Made by a program: the position numbers and the translations under genes. Shown one piece after another: positions 23,573 through 36,308 of a stretch of DNA of 64,000 bases (position 1 is its first letter; every line of letters begins with the position of its first letter). The notes under the pieces were generated by a model that did no database searches, had not been told where the DNA came from, and saw nothing but the letters and a program-made list of their open reading frames with translations. The DNA comes from Paulownia fortunei (Eukaryota > Streptophyta > Magnoliopsida > Lamiales > Paulowniaceae), in the NCBI GenBank assembly GCA_019321725.1, contig CM033107.1, positions 15,987,445-16,051,444 of the forward strand, read 5' to 3'.

Positions 23573-26500
23573 TTACAGCCACGGGGAGTCATGAATGGGC
23601 ATTGCGACGGACTTAACCTGAAGGTAGCTATTAAGAGATTCCATCCCCAAATCCCTCCCAAAACCACTCATTTTATAACCTCCATAAGGAAGATCCCTGT
23701 CGAATGCAAAATAACAATTGATCCAAATAACACCCGCACGGATCGACCTTGAAACTGTGTTGGCAATGTTCAAGTCATTGGTCATAATCCCAGCTGCCAA
23801 TCCATACTTTGTGGCATTGGCTCTCTTGATCACCTCTTCCACCGTCCTAGAAATTGTATAAATTTTCTTCATATAATTAATAAGAATTGAAAAAGTATAC
23901 GTGCAGAATGAATGATATTCCTTTTGAATCTTGAATTCACATGTCAAGATGTTAAGGAAAACGCTTTCGACTCTTTGGTTCTAAAGAAAATTAATACTAA
24001 GGAAATTTTAATGCTGAAAAATTAGTTTTTTCTAATTAGTTTTGCTTTTCCTTTTTATTTTTCATTATTAAATTCTAAATCTACACAGTAAAGTAATGTA
24101 GAAGGGCTTACTATCTTTTCATAATTTCAGTCAACTAGGAATTATCTCCTCAATATAAGTAAAACGATTATTTACTTCTTTGTTTAAGCTACCTTCTTTG
24201 TTATTATTTTATTGGATAGTCAAAAGAATATTAAAAATTTCACTTTGATCTTGAATTCAAGTGATGAAACATCAGGCCTCATTTGGTTCAATGTGGGGGG
24301 AAAGGAAGTGAAAGAGGAAGGAGGAGTGGAACATACAGGGAAGTATATTATTTTTGGTACGACCTAATGGGAAGTAAATCTCAAATACTTCCCCTCATTT
24401 GGTATAATGAAAAAGAAAATTGGAATGAAAGATTATCTTTTCTGGCTTTACCAATTAACACTTTGTTGTGCTTGATAATAATTAAACAAACTACTAAAAT
24501 ATTCTAGTAATCAGTGGATACTTATGTTTAAAAACTTTTTAGCAATAGTTCAACTCTTATATTTTCAGGATGCCAACATTTAAAATACTAAAAGTTTTGG
24601 ATGTGTTAGAGCTCGTTGTATTAGTAGCAGTGATGGTAGTGTCACATTTTATTTTATTTTTTCTGCCCAAGAAGAAAAAGATAAACATATATATAGTTTA
24701 TTTTGAGATTAATAAAGTTGGAGGAAGATGGGTACGATAAAATATAGTTCATGAATAACATGGTATATCACAATATAATCGAGAATTTTTATGTCTTTTG
24801 GGTCTTATGCTTTTACTTTTTCAGCCAACTTTGGACGGAAATAAAATTGGAATATGAGGGTTTCATATACCTCTTAATTTACTTTCCTTCCAATTATTGT
24901 TTCAAACCAAATAAGTAAGTTTTTTTATACACCCACTTGATTTTCACTTCTCTTATATTTTTATTTTTAACCTCAATCAAACGTGCTCTTAAAGAAAGAT
25001 TATTATTTGTTTGTTAGAAAATATGAAGGAAATATTTGTGTATTTAGTTATTTCTTTTGAGAGAGATGTGTTAATTTATATATTTTATTCGATTCATTAT
25101 TTCATGATACTCAATTACATAAAAAGGTAAATAAATCGTACTACTTAATTTGTTGAATCTTACTACTTTTCTTCATCCGATTCTATGTTCAAGAGCTGTA
25201 AGGTTCTACATTAACTAAAAGAATCCCTACATTTTACGGGGCATTGTTAATATAGAATACTAAAAATGAAAGTACTTACTTGAACTTCATAACCGACATT
25301 ACAGGTCCAAATATTTCTTCCTTTGCAATAGTCATATCATCCTGAAAACAACAAAATAAAAGATTTATTAATCATATTATCAAGAATTCTATAATTCAAG
25401 ATATAGGAAAGTTCAGTTTCATATGCTTACTGCTACATCTGTGAAAATCGTCGGCTCAATGTAGTACCCTTTTCTGTCACTAGGCTTACCACCTGTTAAC
25501 AAAGTGGCACCTTCCCTCTTTCCATGTTCAATGAATGAAAGAATTCTTTCATACTGATTCTTATCAACCTGTTCAAAATTGAAAAGCATTGGTGGTCACA
25601 AGAGATAATAATATAATCCTAGCCGGAATTCAGATAATAAATTTTGTTCGATTACTATTCCATTTTGCAAACAATTAAAAAGTGGAGTGGATCAAAAGTC
25701 ATACTTGGGGTCCTTGATGAACATTTGGATCAAAAGGATCCCCGACCACCCATGTTTTCGCCTTCTCTACCAACTTAACAAGAAATTTATCATATATCCC
25801 TTCTTGAACGAAAACACGTGAACCAGCTACACAAATTTCCCCCTGGAAAAATGATAAAAGGGAAAAAATGACAAACATTGAGGCATTTGATTAGATGGGA
25901 ATTCAATTGATCTAAAAGAAAGTTGAAAGAAAGTGACTCTGCCTTGTTAAATAGAGTTCCCTGGAGAGCAAGATCGGCAACTTTATCAACATCCACATCG
26001 TCGAAAATAATGAAGGGGGATTTGCCTCCAAGTTCTAAGGAAACAGGTTTCAAGTTGCTTGCTGCTGCTGCCTGCATCACTAGACGGCCTACTTCTGTGG
26101 ACCCTGTAAAACTAACCTGAAGGAACAAAAACCACCCATTGGAGATGGGAAAGAACACAAATAGTATGCAGAAGTAGAAGCTTTTTCTTGTTCTTTTTTC
26201 TTCTGGTTGTGGTTGATAAATTAAGAATGCATCTTAAGACATTACCTTATCAATGTCCATGTGAGAGCTAATGGCAGCACCAGCAGAATAACCATATCCT
26301 GTTACGACATTAAGCACTCCATCTGGGATACCAGCCTGCAGTTTTATTAAAGATGTGTGGAAATTAACAAATACGATCAGGGAGCTGAATGAAGCCACGA
26401 GATTGTGTAATATTTAGACCAAACGTAGTCTATATATTTGTCTCTAGGAAATTGTAATTTGACAAACAACATAAGAGGTCTCCATAATTTTGGACAAGCT

Positions 26501-29280
26501 TCAAGAAGGGTTTGTGCCATTTTTAACAAAAGACAAGCTTCATTCATTCAGTTACCGTTTTTTAATGTATGTCAGCATCAAGAGAGGTAATTCTGAAAGT
26601 TTGAGAAAGTCTACATGTATTTAGACCAAATAGCTGGGGAAATTTCTATAATTATCCCTATATCATACGAGTGTGCATGCACGGGTATGCTTTCTTAGGT
26701 ACAAAAACGAAAACTCATGCAACACCTGGTCAAATAGACTCAGTGTGTCTTTTTCGTTTTATGTATGTCGCTGATACAAAAATGTGTGAAAATCACACTT
26801 AGTGCATCTCAGATCATAATGCGAGTACATTAATAAGATAGATAGACATAAGTACCATTGGGATAACCTGGCGTAGCATAGAATCATCCTTACGAAAAGA
26901 ATAGCATGCTTACCATCTTGGCTAAATGAGCATAGTAAAGAGCAGAAAGAGGTGTCTGTTCACCAGGCTTGACAACCATGGTACAACCAGCAGCCAAGGC
27001 CGGGCCAACTTTCATGACAAACATCTGAGAGGGGAAGTTCCAAGGGATGATATGCCCCACGACCCCTATGGGCTCACGCAGGGTATATGCCTGTAGCTCC
27101 CTTGACATCTTCAAAGTCGACCCATGAATCTTATCGGCCGCACCTGCAAAGTAACGTATGGTTTCTGCTGCACTAGGAATGTCCATTATCTTGCCCAAGT
27201 TGTACAACTTTCCAGCATCAATTGTATCCAAGGCAGCCAATTCTTCTACATTTTCATCAATAAGGTCTGCGAATTTTAGCATTATCCTTCTTCTTTCCTG
27301 ATACGAAGAATATTAAGTCTATGAGATTAGGAGAGTATGCGGATTTAGCATATAGGTATCCAATATCAAACTTGGAAAAAAGGTGGTATGTGCATGAAAA
27401 CTAGATTGAGAGGTTAACTGGTTTGGAGATTTTGATTGTACATTGTCCCAGAAAGCTCGTTTGACAGTCCAAATTTATATGATTCCTCTGTTCTTCAATT
27501 TGTAAGTATTCCTAGTACTATGACTAGTCCTAGTTTTGATTAATTAGTTACATGATTAACTCAAACTCGCAAACCTCAAACTTGAATCCTTTGGGACTAT
27601 GAAAATCAGAGCCAGCTTAGCATGTATCACATTAGCTTCACAAGAAAGAGAAAGGATTACGAAGGAGATTCATTGCATAAATGTAGCAAGGAAATTAATA
27701 ATCAACCTTATATATATAGTAGTATGGTATTCTCCCATGATATAAGGCGAAATTATTTATTTATTTTAACTAATTTTTTGGTAATTTTATTATTATAATA
27801 CTTTGAATTGTTATATTTGATATGTTGTACCAAGGAATATTATTCAAAATACTCTCCAAATATATTAACTTAGTTATTTATTATCACATTAAAACAATTT
27901 ATTAAGTTAACTGATTAACAATATCAAATCGACATTTATTTTTGAACCGAAATGATATTACTCAATTATCAACTGGGGCAATTTCTTTCACTCCCCAAAA
28001 GAGAAAAGCAAATAAATTATGAAAAATAAAAAACTTATAAAAACTAAGTACATAATAATGTGGGTCAAAGGACATTTTTTGTTTTTTCAATTGATATGAC
28101 AAAATGACAAAAATGGACACAATTTTTTTTTTCTTTGTTTCTTTGATTGAGTAGACAGGATGTATGTGGGAGCTGTGACGCTGTGCCTTGGAAGTTTATG
28201 CAAAACTTACTAGTAATAGAAAATGTACAAAAAAATGAATAATAGACTTACGCATCCAGGCAAACGAGGCCACGGGCCATTGTCAAAAGCTTCACGGGCA
28301 GCCTTCACAGCCAAATCAACGTCTTCCTTCTCCCCTTGTGCTATATTTGCTATCACTTCCCCTGTCCTCGGATCTATCGTCTCAAAGGTTTTCCCTATGT
28401 GTTTACATTTTTACCCCCACAATTTAAATCTATTACCATAGGTAGGAAAACAACAGTAAACGAAAATGGAAAAAAATAAAAGATATGGAATAACTTTGAT
28501 AGCAGTACTCATTCTTTTTCTTTCCCATAAATATAATAGATAATTAAATAGAATTAATTGTAACCACACACTTCCAAAAAAAAAAAAAAAATCTCCAGCT
28601 CTTGCGGATTATTCAACGTGCCTCAATAATTTACAGCTTCAAAAAAAGCAGAAGCAGTTCATATCCTAAAGTAAAAACATTGTAGTTAACTGAAAGTTCT
28701 TCAGCTCTTGATCAATAAGCTACAAAGCCATTAAAAACAATGCAATAAACTAACTTTTATTGAGGGTGCTTCGCTTATAAGTTGGTTTTGTAACAAGGAT
28801 GTTTAAAAACTTATAAAATATTGTACAGTATCTGATAAATTTTGAAAAAGAAACAGTTATAAATGAAGTCAAATGCTTAAGCTCACTTTTTAACGAAAAG
28901 CACCTTTTCAGACATTCAAACTAACTTTATTCAAGCAAATAAGCAACTTATTTTAAGACAAAATCTGATTCCTTATACATCCTAAAAAAAACCCTTTTTA
29001 TAAGATCTCTACATAATAACTTTTTCTACATAATCAAACTTGTGGGTTTATTGAATTAGATGGAACCAAAAAGAGGAAGAATACATATATATAGTAATTA
29101 AATTTAATAAAATAAGCAACAAGAAAGAAGGAAAAGAGGGAAAAAAGAGAGAGACTGCACATATGAGTAAGAACCTGATAGGGAGTCAACGAATTCTCCA
29201 TTGCTGAACAGCTTTGTAAACTTGATTTTGGGTATGTTGAAATTGAACTCAGACTCCACACTTCCATTTTGCGCTGTCAT
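23573..29280 (-). CDS. ALDH2C4-like: cytosolic aldehyde dehydrogenase, ALDH2C family (hydroxycinnamaldehyde dehydrogenase-like), nine exons
   Basis: NAD(P)+-dependent oxidation of aldehydes to acids. The ALDH2C4/REF1 group oxidises sinapaldehyde and coniferaldehyde to sinapic and ferulic acid in the cytosol; that substrate is inferred from resemblance. Exons: 29175-29280, 28252-28394, 26914-27297, 26246-26335, 25943-26116, 25705-25842, 25431-25568, 25280-25341, 23573-23846. They total 1509 nt, 502 residues, with consistent phases. The start at 29280 gives MTAQNGSVE, with no organelle targeting peptide. Active site: Asn170 (PWNFP), cofactor loop FTGSTEVG (244-251), Glu269 (LELGG), nucleophile Cys303 (GEICVAGSR); the C-terminus is MPIHDSPWL. 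These sit one position above the classical 169/268/302 numbering. All introns have GT-AG ends except intron 5 (25843-25942), which has a GC donor. The gene looks intact. Confidence 0.93.
24275..24990. mobile_element. possible MITE in ALDH intron 8
   Basis: Intron 8 (1433 bp) is the longest. Within it, a block begins GGCCTCATTTGGTTCA and ends with TCAATCAAACGTGCTC, whose reverse complement is a loose match (CACGTTTGATTGA). This recalls hAT-like MITE ends of the TTTGGTT type. No clear target duplication is seen. Confidence 0.3.
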
Positions 29281-29380
29281 TTCTATGCTTTCTTTCTTGC
29301 CTTTCTGTTTCCCTAATTTATGATGTTGTTGGTGTTTTGTGTTTGTGTGTGTTTAAGCCAAAGCGAAGCAAACTCCATGA

Positions 29381-29390
29381 TCTTATATAG
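29381..29390 (-). promoter_or_regulatory. TATA box of the ALDH gene
   Basis: The minus strand reads CTATATAAGA, about 100 bases upstream of the start codon. This would place transcription start near 29355 and give a 5' leader of roughly 75 nt, rich in A and C. Confidence 0.65.
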
Positions 29391-29674
29391 AGGGGAAGAG
29401 GAGATGACGATAAAATATTTTGGAGAAATTTAATTTTCAACATTTTGATAAAATTTTCGAATAAAATTATGTCCCTTTCCTCATAATAATATAGTTCTTG
29501 TTTGGCTCGTTATAAAATTTTAAATATTGAAAAAATAAAAGCTATGTGCATTGTGTTCTTAAAAACAATTAATGATTAAGAGTTAAAGAGGTCACGCCAA
29601 CACTTAATTAAAATATTTCATTTTTAAAAAATAAAAATTAAAATTAAAATCTTAGTTCCAATGTAAAAATTAAA
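29391..29674. other. upstream region of the ALDH gene
   Basis: AT-rich sequence between the TATA box and the foldback element. I recognise no defined regulatory site beyond the TATA box. Confidence 0.6.
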
Positions 29675-30890
29675 AGAATTAATTTTATTTTATTCCATCT
29701 ATTTTTGTTAAATATTATTTTATTTTTTTATATTTTTAATTATCTCACTTTACCCCTTATATTCTCATTATATCTCACTTTATTTCATTATACTTCATTG
29801 TCTCATTTTACCTTCCTATACTTTAAAAAAAATTATTAAATTACTTTTATCTATTATTTATAGTAAAATTATTTTAAAATGTTCTAAATTAATAAGTTTA
29901 TATTTATATTCTAATAATTTAATTAATTAATTAATATTTGACATTAAGATTATTTAAAATTTTATTGTACTTAAATTATAATAGTTATTTTTTAATTTAA
30001 CATAATTCTTATTAAATTAGTATATAGTAGAATATATTTTTTATTAACTAATATACTTTACTTATGAATTTTCTACTAAATATAAATTCAAAAAATATAT
30101 AAAATATTTTTAAGTATTATCTTACTAAATACATAAAATATTAGTAATAATTTTTTTATTATTAATAGAATTATCATAAGTTTATAGAAACTATTTTAAA
30201 TTCTAAAATAATCATTATAATCAAGTACTAGTGATAAAATTAAATACTAAAGTGACTAAGATTTTTTTAAATAGAACATAGTATCTATTAAATTATGATA
30301 ATTTGACTATTTATAATTTATTTAATAGTATATAATTATACTTAAAAATAATTTTTTTTAATTTAACATTGTTTTTATGAAATTTTAATAATTCCATTAA
30401 TAATTAGAAATTTATTACTAATATTTTAAGTATTTAAAAAATATTTTTTAGAAATATGTTATATATTTTTTATATTTATGGCAAGAAGAAAATTTATAAA
30501 TAAAATGTATTAGCTAATAAAAAATATCATACGATACAAAAATTTAATATGAACTATATTTATAAAAAATAGCTATTAAAATTTAAGGATAATAAAATTT
30601 CAAATGAATTTAACGTTAAGTATTATTAATTAAGTTGAAAAAATATTGAAATATAAATACAAGTTTATTAATTTTAGAAATTTTTAAAGTAATTTTATTA
30701 GAAATAATTGGTAAGGGTAATTTGATTAATTTTTTAAAAGTATAAGATGGTAAAGTGAAACAATGAGAATACAAGATGATAAAGTGATATAAAATGAGAG
30801 TATAAGGTGGTAAAGTGAGATAATTGAGAGTGTAGAGGAGTAATGTGATAAAAAATAAAAATAGAAAGAGGTAAAATGAAATTAACTTAA
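29675..30890. repeat. 1.2-kb palindromic foldback element
   Basis: The two halves are imperfect inverted repeats of each other with a centre near 30290. Outer arms: 29680-29880, with TCTCACTTTA and CTCATTTTACC words, matches the complement of 30700-30890. Inner arms: the block around ATTAGTAATAA near 30140 matches the complement of the block near 30420. There are no coding domains. It may be a foldback or long-inverted-repeat DNA transposon relic, or an inverted duplication. It lies 400 bp upstream of the ALDH start codon. Confidence 0.7.
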
Positions 30891-31380
30891 ATTAAAATAA
30901 TAAATTTAGAATAAAAAAAAGTCTCTGTTTATTGAGATGTTAAGTTTCTAAACAAGATATTTTAGTTAAAATATATATATATGTATATGTCTAAATCTGA
31001 CGTAAATAAATGAGAAAATGCCCACCTTTAGCATTTTAAGGAATAAAATATTTTTTAGGAAAAATAAAATCAAAGAGAGCCTTGAAATATGAGCACATGA
31101 GGACAAGACTTGGAAAAAATCAAATACCATTCTCAGCGTGGTCCATCTCTAGTTACTGCCAAATAAACTTTTGTTAGCACATGCAATGGCTTTTATATTC
31201 ATCAATTTGCTAATTTTTAATGGACTTTGTATTATTAAAATTGTTGATGATAGAATAAACTGTGCAAATTGCATATAATATTTGATGGGTCAATCTCAAC
31301 GGCTATTGGTTAGATTTGTTTCTCCTTTGACTGCTGTGAAAAATGATTTTGATAGAAGTGTGGATATGGTGGATATGGAA
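30891..31380. other. AT-rich intergenic DNA
   Basis: No gene, RNA or repeat recognised, apart from a short TA run near 30975. Confidence 0.6.
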
Positions 31381-32097
31381 AATTTATTGTCAAGTATACA
31401 CTGATAAGTGTAATTTAATTTTTAATTATCAATTTATACTTTATTTATTTTTAGAATTATTATTGAATTTTAAAATTAAATAAAATATTTAAATGATAGA
31501 AAAATTAAATATTACCATATATCAAATTATGATATTTTGGTAATAAATATCGTATATTGCAAATTATGAAAGTGAATACCAAACAAATTCAAGTCAAAAA
31601 CTCCTTGATATAAGGATAAACTGTCTACAAATTCAAATCAAATAAAAAAAAACTTTTAATATGAGGATAAACTATCTATAATTTCAAATTAACTCAACTG
31701 AAAAACTCCTTAATATGAAAATTAACTGTCAAAAGTTTAAATCAATTCAACAGAAAAATTTCTCGATATGAATTTAAACTATCTCTATATTTCAAATAAG
31801 TTTAATTAACTGTTGTGACTTAATCCTCTTGATGAAAGAGTTTGACACTCATTGTCAAAACAAATACAAGTGAACAAGTTTCGAGGGGTTATTTGTAGAT
31901 ATAAAAAATTTATTGCCAAGAATGCACTAATATATGTAATTTAATTTTTAATTATCAATTTATGTTTAAAATTATCATTGAATTTTAAGATTAAATAAAA
32001 TATTTAATTAGTAGAAAAATTAAATACTACAATGTATCAAATTATGATATTTTGGTAATAAAAATCGAATCTTACAAATTATAAAAGTGAATACCAA
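31381..32097. repeat. pair of 200-bp direct repeats around a four-unit tandem array
   Basis: 31381-31582 and 31907-32097 are diverged direct repeats sharing several blocks, such as AATTTATTGxCAAG, TTAATTATCAATTTAT and ATTATGATATTTTGGTAAT. Between them, about 31595-31805 contains four diverged units of roughly 53 bp, each with a pattern like AAACTCCTTxATATG then AAACTxTCT. No coding sequence is seen. Confidence 0.75.
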
Positions 32098-32105
32098 TAA
32101 TTGGA

Positions 32106-33450
32106 TAATTCTAATCACATCTTGTGATTAAGACAGTTAATATCTATCAAATTATAAAAAATCAATCAAATCCTCACATATCATCAAGTGAAAATAGCAA
32201 GAGCCATCATCTTACAAGTATAAATATGGGTCATCTCCAAGAAATTAAACACAAGTTGAGAAGAAAAAAAAGAAGTCCAAGCAAGAAAGATGTTGGAAGA
32301 AGTTCTCTTAACCCAAATCCATCAAATTCAAAGAGATTTATGGTGTTCAAGGCTAAAACAAGACATTTACCGCGGAGACCATTAAAATTATAACATTAAA
32401 TTCGAAATTAAATTGTTAAACCCTCGAATTAATGTTATTGAAAATCAAATCAATTTTGGAGGAGATCGGAGGGTTGATTCTATCAAAAAGTTATTAAATT
32501 CACAAAGTTAATGTTTTCAAGAATCTAAAGAGTGAAATAGATATTGTATCGACATTTATTTATCAAATTCAATAAAAATTCATTTATTCTATTTTTTTTG
32601 TTTGTAATTTTTGCAAATAACAAAATTATGTTACTGTAAGAATAAAGGTCTTGTGCTAATCCAAGTCTAAAGTTCACTCGAATAGTTGAAAACTAAATTT
32701 TTTCACATTTTCTTTATTGACCAAATAAATATCAATTTTAATTTTCTTTTGAATATATGTATAAATAACTTCCTATTATTATGTTTGTAAAAAAGTTTCC
32801 TCTGAGGTTTCTAACTCAGTGGATATTATTATTTGAATGTTATCCAATTGAATTGTGATCATTGATTGATTGATTATAATAATACGAGCATTTTACCTCG
32901 TATCATCATTTGCTATATTTTCTATCGATTTACAAACCCATTCATCTAGTATATAGATAAGTTGCATGAAATTTCTCATGTTTTTCTACAAAACCAATTA
33001 AAAAAATTGTTATCTTTTTTTTCTCTCTCTGAAATTCAAAGTCCAAACATAGTCAACTTTAAAGCTGTGGTCAACTTTTTCTTTAAGTAGGCTTTCTATA
33101 TCATCAATAAATATAAGAGTAGAAGTAACTAGTAACTTGGGCATTAGAATAAATTGTCATTGGACATAACCTCTATATTCTTATTATTTTACATTGGCAA
33201 TCATTTAAAGCTAAACAATATGCCCATATAAAATAAAAAGAACATTACCATATAATAAGCATAAACATTTACTTATATGTAGATGATTACACAACCACAC
33301 ACCAAATTCATTGGAATCCTTAAATCATAAATATAGAACTGATATATGACGTTGCAAACAAACTCCAAAACTTGGTGAATATTACTAATGGTTTGTACAA
33401 TTGAAATTAATTGCAGTAGCGGCCAACTTGCTAGCTCCAAATTTGGAAGC
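32106..33450. other. AT-rich intergenic DNA with one small unassigned frame
   Basis: A frame of 89 codons (32124-32393, plus) is rich in Lys, Arg, Ser and Asn (HKLRRKKRSPSKKD) with no recognised domain. A TATAAATA lies within it near 32219. It is probably chance or a relic. The rest shows nothing. Confidence 0.5.
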
Positions 33451-33452
33451 TA

Positions 33453-33801
33453 CGGTTTGTTTGGTTCTCTTTTTTCGAAATATTTTTTTCTCTCAAAATG
33501 GAAAACTTGTGTTTGGGATTAAGGTTTTGGAAAAATATATTTTTATTACTCCAAAATATTTATCAATTATTATTTTAATTAGATAATTGTATATTCTACT
33601 ATAACTCCTAATAAATATAATAAAATAATATTGACAAAATATTTACAATATTTAAAAATATCTATCAAAATATTAAATTATTTTTAAATAAAATATTCAA
33701 ACACATTCTCATCCTGCACATATTTCTCAATCTCATTACTCAAAATACATTTCCCCAAAATATTTTTTTTTCAAAATGTTGGATGTAACAACAAACAAAA
33801 C
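33453..33801. mobile_element. possible MITE, about 350 bp
   Basis: Begins GGTTTGTTTGGTTCTC and ends ACAAACAAAACC, imperfect inverted ends. The interior is AT-rich and partly self-complementary (CAAAATATTT and AAATATTTTT words near both ends). No clear target duplication. Confidence 0.4.
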
Positions 33802-34800
33802 CTTTAAACCACTAAGTGTGCTTTTTTCGTCCTTTGAATGGACAGCTCAATCTCTAATGCCAACCCTAAGTACTCTTAAAGCTATCAAGAAAATCATATA
33901 ACTTTTAGCTACTCTCAAAGTAAATAAGTTTCAAGAGATTATGATCATTAGAGATGAGCCCAGGGAAGGAAGAGGGGGAACAGGCAGTCGCCGTCCTCAA
34001 GTGGGCATAATTTTATATTATATATGTAAATTAAACAAAATTTAAAGTATTGTCCTACTCCAAATTAATAAATTGTACTCAAATTTGAGTTAAAATATTT
34101 ATTTGGTCTTCAAAACTATAAATTTTGACTCCTTCCCTAAATTGACCATCTATCTGTCAAGGGAACTTATGGCCTTTAGGCCGCTAAGAAAGACCTCCAC
34201 AACGAAGCCCTGATCTTTGTCTGTTGACTTGGTTTCCAACTTTTATACTCATTCCAACTTGCAAGCATAAGTAACCATCACTCTTGACTCTTGAAAGTCA
34301 GAACCTTGATTCATTGAACCCTTTTTCCCTTCTATATAATGCAACTATTTTTATTTTTTCTCAATACACGACTTTTGCTTATTTTTAATTTAAACTACTA
34401 TCCCATTCAAAACTAGATGTTAATTAGTATTGTTGATTAATCAATTTGAATATTTTTTTTAAACAAAATATCGAATAATACAATTTTCTTTGAATAAATA
34501 TTTTTAAAATATAAATGAATATCATGACAAATATTGTTTTAGTGAAAACTTTATCAATTGATCTAGGGGATGAATGGAGAAATAAATTATCATTGCAACA
34601 AAATAATTTTCTCAAATTAGGATTTTTCATTTGTTGAGATATGGATGCTGTTGATGCATGGGTTTAATTTCGGTCCCTCAACTCTTCTTTGTGAAAGCCG
34701 TCTTGCTTAAATAAGGGATGAAAGAGGATTAAGCATGTTCCTCTCAATTTATTGAAACTCTCAAAATAAGTATGAGGGAGTAAGATGCCAACCTTATGAT
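33802..34800. other. intergenic DNA
   Basis: Only short frames and AT-rich sequence. No homology recognised. Confidence 0.6.
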
Positions 34801-34806
34801 AGGTTA

Positions 34807-35242
34807 GCTATAATCGTAGTTAGCTATAATCGTAGGGGTATAAGTAGTGGAAAATTAAAATTTTTATCAAACGTAAATTTAACCCTTCGATTCAAAAGCA
34901 ATTTTAACGATTGTGTTTATTCAAGTGAATATATAAATAAATATTACATTTAGATTATACATTTCGTGTACTGCGATTGTAGTAGAAAATGAATCAATCA
35001 ATTGCTTATTCTGGATTTTCAGAACTCGTAGGGATTCAAATGTCTCTCCTCTATTAGATCCACAATACGGAAGAGTAACACCAATCAAATAATTCGCTAT
35101 ATCATTTTAATTGTTTACTAATCTAGAATCGGAGTAAATTTTCAAGAACAATAAAGATTAATTCTTTAAGTTCTTAAAACTATATTATGAAGACGATCTT
35201 TAGTACTTATGAAGCAATAAGTATTTCTTCTTGGAGTACAGT
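34807..35242 (-). repeat. copia LTR end fragment, inverted
   Basis: Homologous to the first 430 bp of the LTR at 36309-38534 (the block from GCTATAATCG through the CAATCAATTGCTTATTCTGG block). The first 20 bp are partly duplicated (TAGCTATAATCGTAG twice near 34803-34835). It sits directly against copia coding sequence that points the other way. Confidence 0.7.
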
Positions 35243-35751
35243 TATGGAGAACTAAAACTAAGATGCTTCATCTAGTTTTTAGTTTAAGTAGATGACTTGA
35301 ATTCTATGTCTAGATTCGTGTTCATCCTAAATGGTGGGACGGTTAGTTGGAAAGAGTTCCAAGCTTGTAACAACTGTAGATTCCACCACCGTGATTGAAT
35401 ACATCGGGGCATACGATGCTGTGAAAATGGATTGTTTGGATAGAGAACTTAATCCAAGTGTTGGATGTAGTTTCAACTATTGTTGATTGAGTACTGGAGT
35501 ATTGCGATAACAATGGGGCTATTGTATAAGCAAAGAAGCCAATGTCTCATCAAATAATCCAAGCAGAAATAGATTAGCTATACTGTGCTTCTGAAAATCA
35601 TTGGTAGGGGCAACATTAGTGTGGAAAGATTTGTCTCGACAGAAAATATAGCAAACCCACTGATTTAACCCTTTAGATAAGTATTTGAAGGACATCTTGG
35701 GAAGATGGGCCTTAATACGAGGATAATTGTCTTTAGGGCAAATGAGAGATT
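35243..35751 (+). pseudogene. copia RNase H remnant
   Basis: Recognisable pieces of the copia RNase H in several frames: LNGGTVSWK (about 35327), ending with a TENIANPL segment (about 35640) and FEGHLGKMGL (35685-35715). A purine tract (AAATGAGAGAT) then leads to an LTR start at 35752. Many frameshifts and stops. Confidence 0.75.
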
Positions 35752-36308
35752 GTTAGAGTAGTGCCCAGCGAGCCAGTTGTTCTGATCGTTCTTATACTCT
35801 TGCGAATCATTCTTATTTATATTAATATCATTTAAATGACAATCTTTATCTTAAATTCATCATAAAAATTAGATAAAATCCTTAGATCATACATAGCTAT
35901 GGGGCGTGGTTGCGCATATATAATGGTGATCGTGGAATATGCCTCTAAGGTTGTGATCTTAAAATGTTTCAAGTCAATGATCAATGAGATGGGATATCAT
36001 TGATCTCATTGAAACTTGCGTATATGATGCATGCTCAAAATGATGATGCCTCATTTTATGGGCATTGGTGTGGAGACACTAGTGCATGCATGCGGGTGCT
36101 TGTTGGGAACAAGTACACTGAATTACCCCGCCTGAAAATTCCCAATTGGAAATATTCTATTGTCGAATGAGAATTTTCTCATTACGATAGTATAAGAATT
36201 AGTTCTTGGACTTGAGGCACCATGGTAATCTTGTGTAGGACATATTGCACTTTGATATATTTCTCGATTGCATGAGAATCACAAGGGGTTTATATTGGGT
36301 GTAACATC
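35752..36308 (+). repeat. older copia 3' LTR, first part
   Basis: Starts TGTTAGAGTAGTGCC, homologous to the family LTR. It is interrupted by the younger copia at 36309 and resumes at 44613. Confidence 0.8.

Noticed and set aside
32124..32393. Basic 89-codon frame that might be a small nuclear protein
   Set aside because: No recognised domain, AT-rich surroundings, and a TATAAATA inside the frame. Kept only as unassigned.
31381..32900. Possible endogenous pararetrovirus leader (tandem repeats, TATAAATA, AATAAA-like words)
   Set aside because: No movement protein, coat, protease or RT homology and no Met-tRNA primer site found within it; AT-rich DNA gives these words by chance.
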